From an uncultured Coriobacteriales bacterium (GTDB taxonomy: Bacteria; Actinomycetota; Coriobacteriia; Coriobacteriales; UMGS124): DNA of 64,000 bases. A model generated the notes under the pieces. It worked only from the letters and a program-made list of their open reading frames with translations, ran no database searches and was not told the DNA's origin. The DNA is taken from positions 59,125 to 123,124 of the forward strand of contig CAKUFZ010000003.1 of NCBI GenBank assembly GCA_934654475.1, in the 5' to 3' direction. The translations under genes and the position numbers were made by a program. This document shows, in pieces, positions 63,932-64,000 of this stretch. The first letter of the stretch is position 1. Every line of letters starts with the position of its first letter.

Positions 63932-64000
63932 GCGATTAAACCAGCCGTAACAGTCAGACCACCAACTGTTCACAAGACTGAACTTCAATATCAAACGATT

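Noticed and set aside
63827..63994. Trp-rich upstream extension of the S-component frame (WW...W codons), like a tryptophan attenuator
   Set aside because: The Trp codons lie upstream of the good promoter at 63902-63931, so they should not be transcribed with the gene. There is no ribosome site and no terminator hairpin after them.

Overview
The window is a high-GC chromosomal segment with dense coding, many GTG and TTG starts, short overlaps between genes, and an actinobacterial kinase/FHA/PASTA-kinase cluster. The atpA Walker A motif GDRKTGKT, the Mycobacterium-like order kinase-fhaA-fhaB-pstP-rodA-pbpA-pknB, and the low-complexity envelope proteins all fit an actinobacterium. The class Coriobacteriia (Olsenella/Collinsella/Atopobium-like) is my best guess, but no 16S rRNA gene is present to confirm it.

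Layout. 1-5427: F1Fo ATP synthase operon on the minus strand (a small membrane protein, then a, c, b, delta, alpha, gamma and the 5' end of beta), with a candidate promoter at 5399-5427. 5508-6533: dCMP deaminase and rpiB. 6645-12212: two complete amino-acid ABC importers facing away from each other. Both substrate-binding proteins have a Tat-type leader and a C-terminal FMN-binding domain with an ApbE-type flavinylation motif. 12296-15702: patatin, an MFS protein and a zinc-dependent phospholipase C-like protein. 15872-17505: mntP and terC behind a yybP-ykoY (Mn2+) riboswitch. 17652-25131: polysaccharide deacetylase, PRC-barrel, YtxH, CNNM/CorC, hemolysin III and a DUF815 ATPase. 25115-30579: ilvB, ilvN, ilvC and ilvD. 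Three tandem copies of a covarying hairpin element lie between ilvC and ilvD.

30836-33143: NlpC/P60 hydrolase and a D-2-hydroxyacid dehydrogenase. 33197-38052: three unrecognised genes in one direction. 38232-42631: gluQRS, tRNA-Ser(GCU), a lipoprotein, a DEAD-box helicase and tadA. 42695-46866: CapA-like protein, a LysR regulator and a second deacetylase. 46964-47909: a HEPN/MNT toxin-antitoxin pair whose antitoxin carries a fused ribbon-helix-helix domain. 48047-49689: an rRNA methyltransferase and two tRNAs. 50358-60255: the cell-wall and growth-control operon kinase, fhaA, fhaB, PP2C phosphatase, a single-chain RodA-PBP fusion, and PASTA kinase. 60592-63826: tRNA-Arg, then an ECF transporter (T, two ATPases, TrpP-like S component).

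How it fits together. The window holds central energy conversion, branched-chain amino acid synthesis, amino-acid and probably tryptophan uptake, Mn2+ export, and an envelope-synthesis programme in which two kinases, FHA adaptors and a phosphatase sit with a fused SEDS-transpeptidase wall synthase. The observations most worth following are the FMN-domain importers, the ilvC-ilvD repeat array, the RodA-PBP fusion and the RHH-MNT/HEPN module. There is no rRNA, CRISPR array, transposase or prophage in the window.
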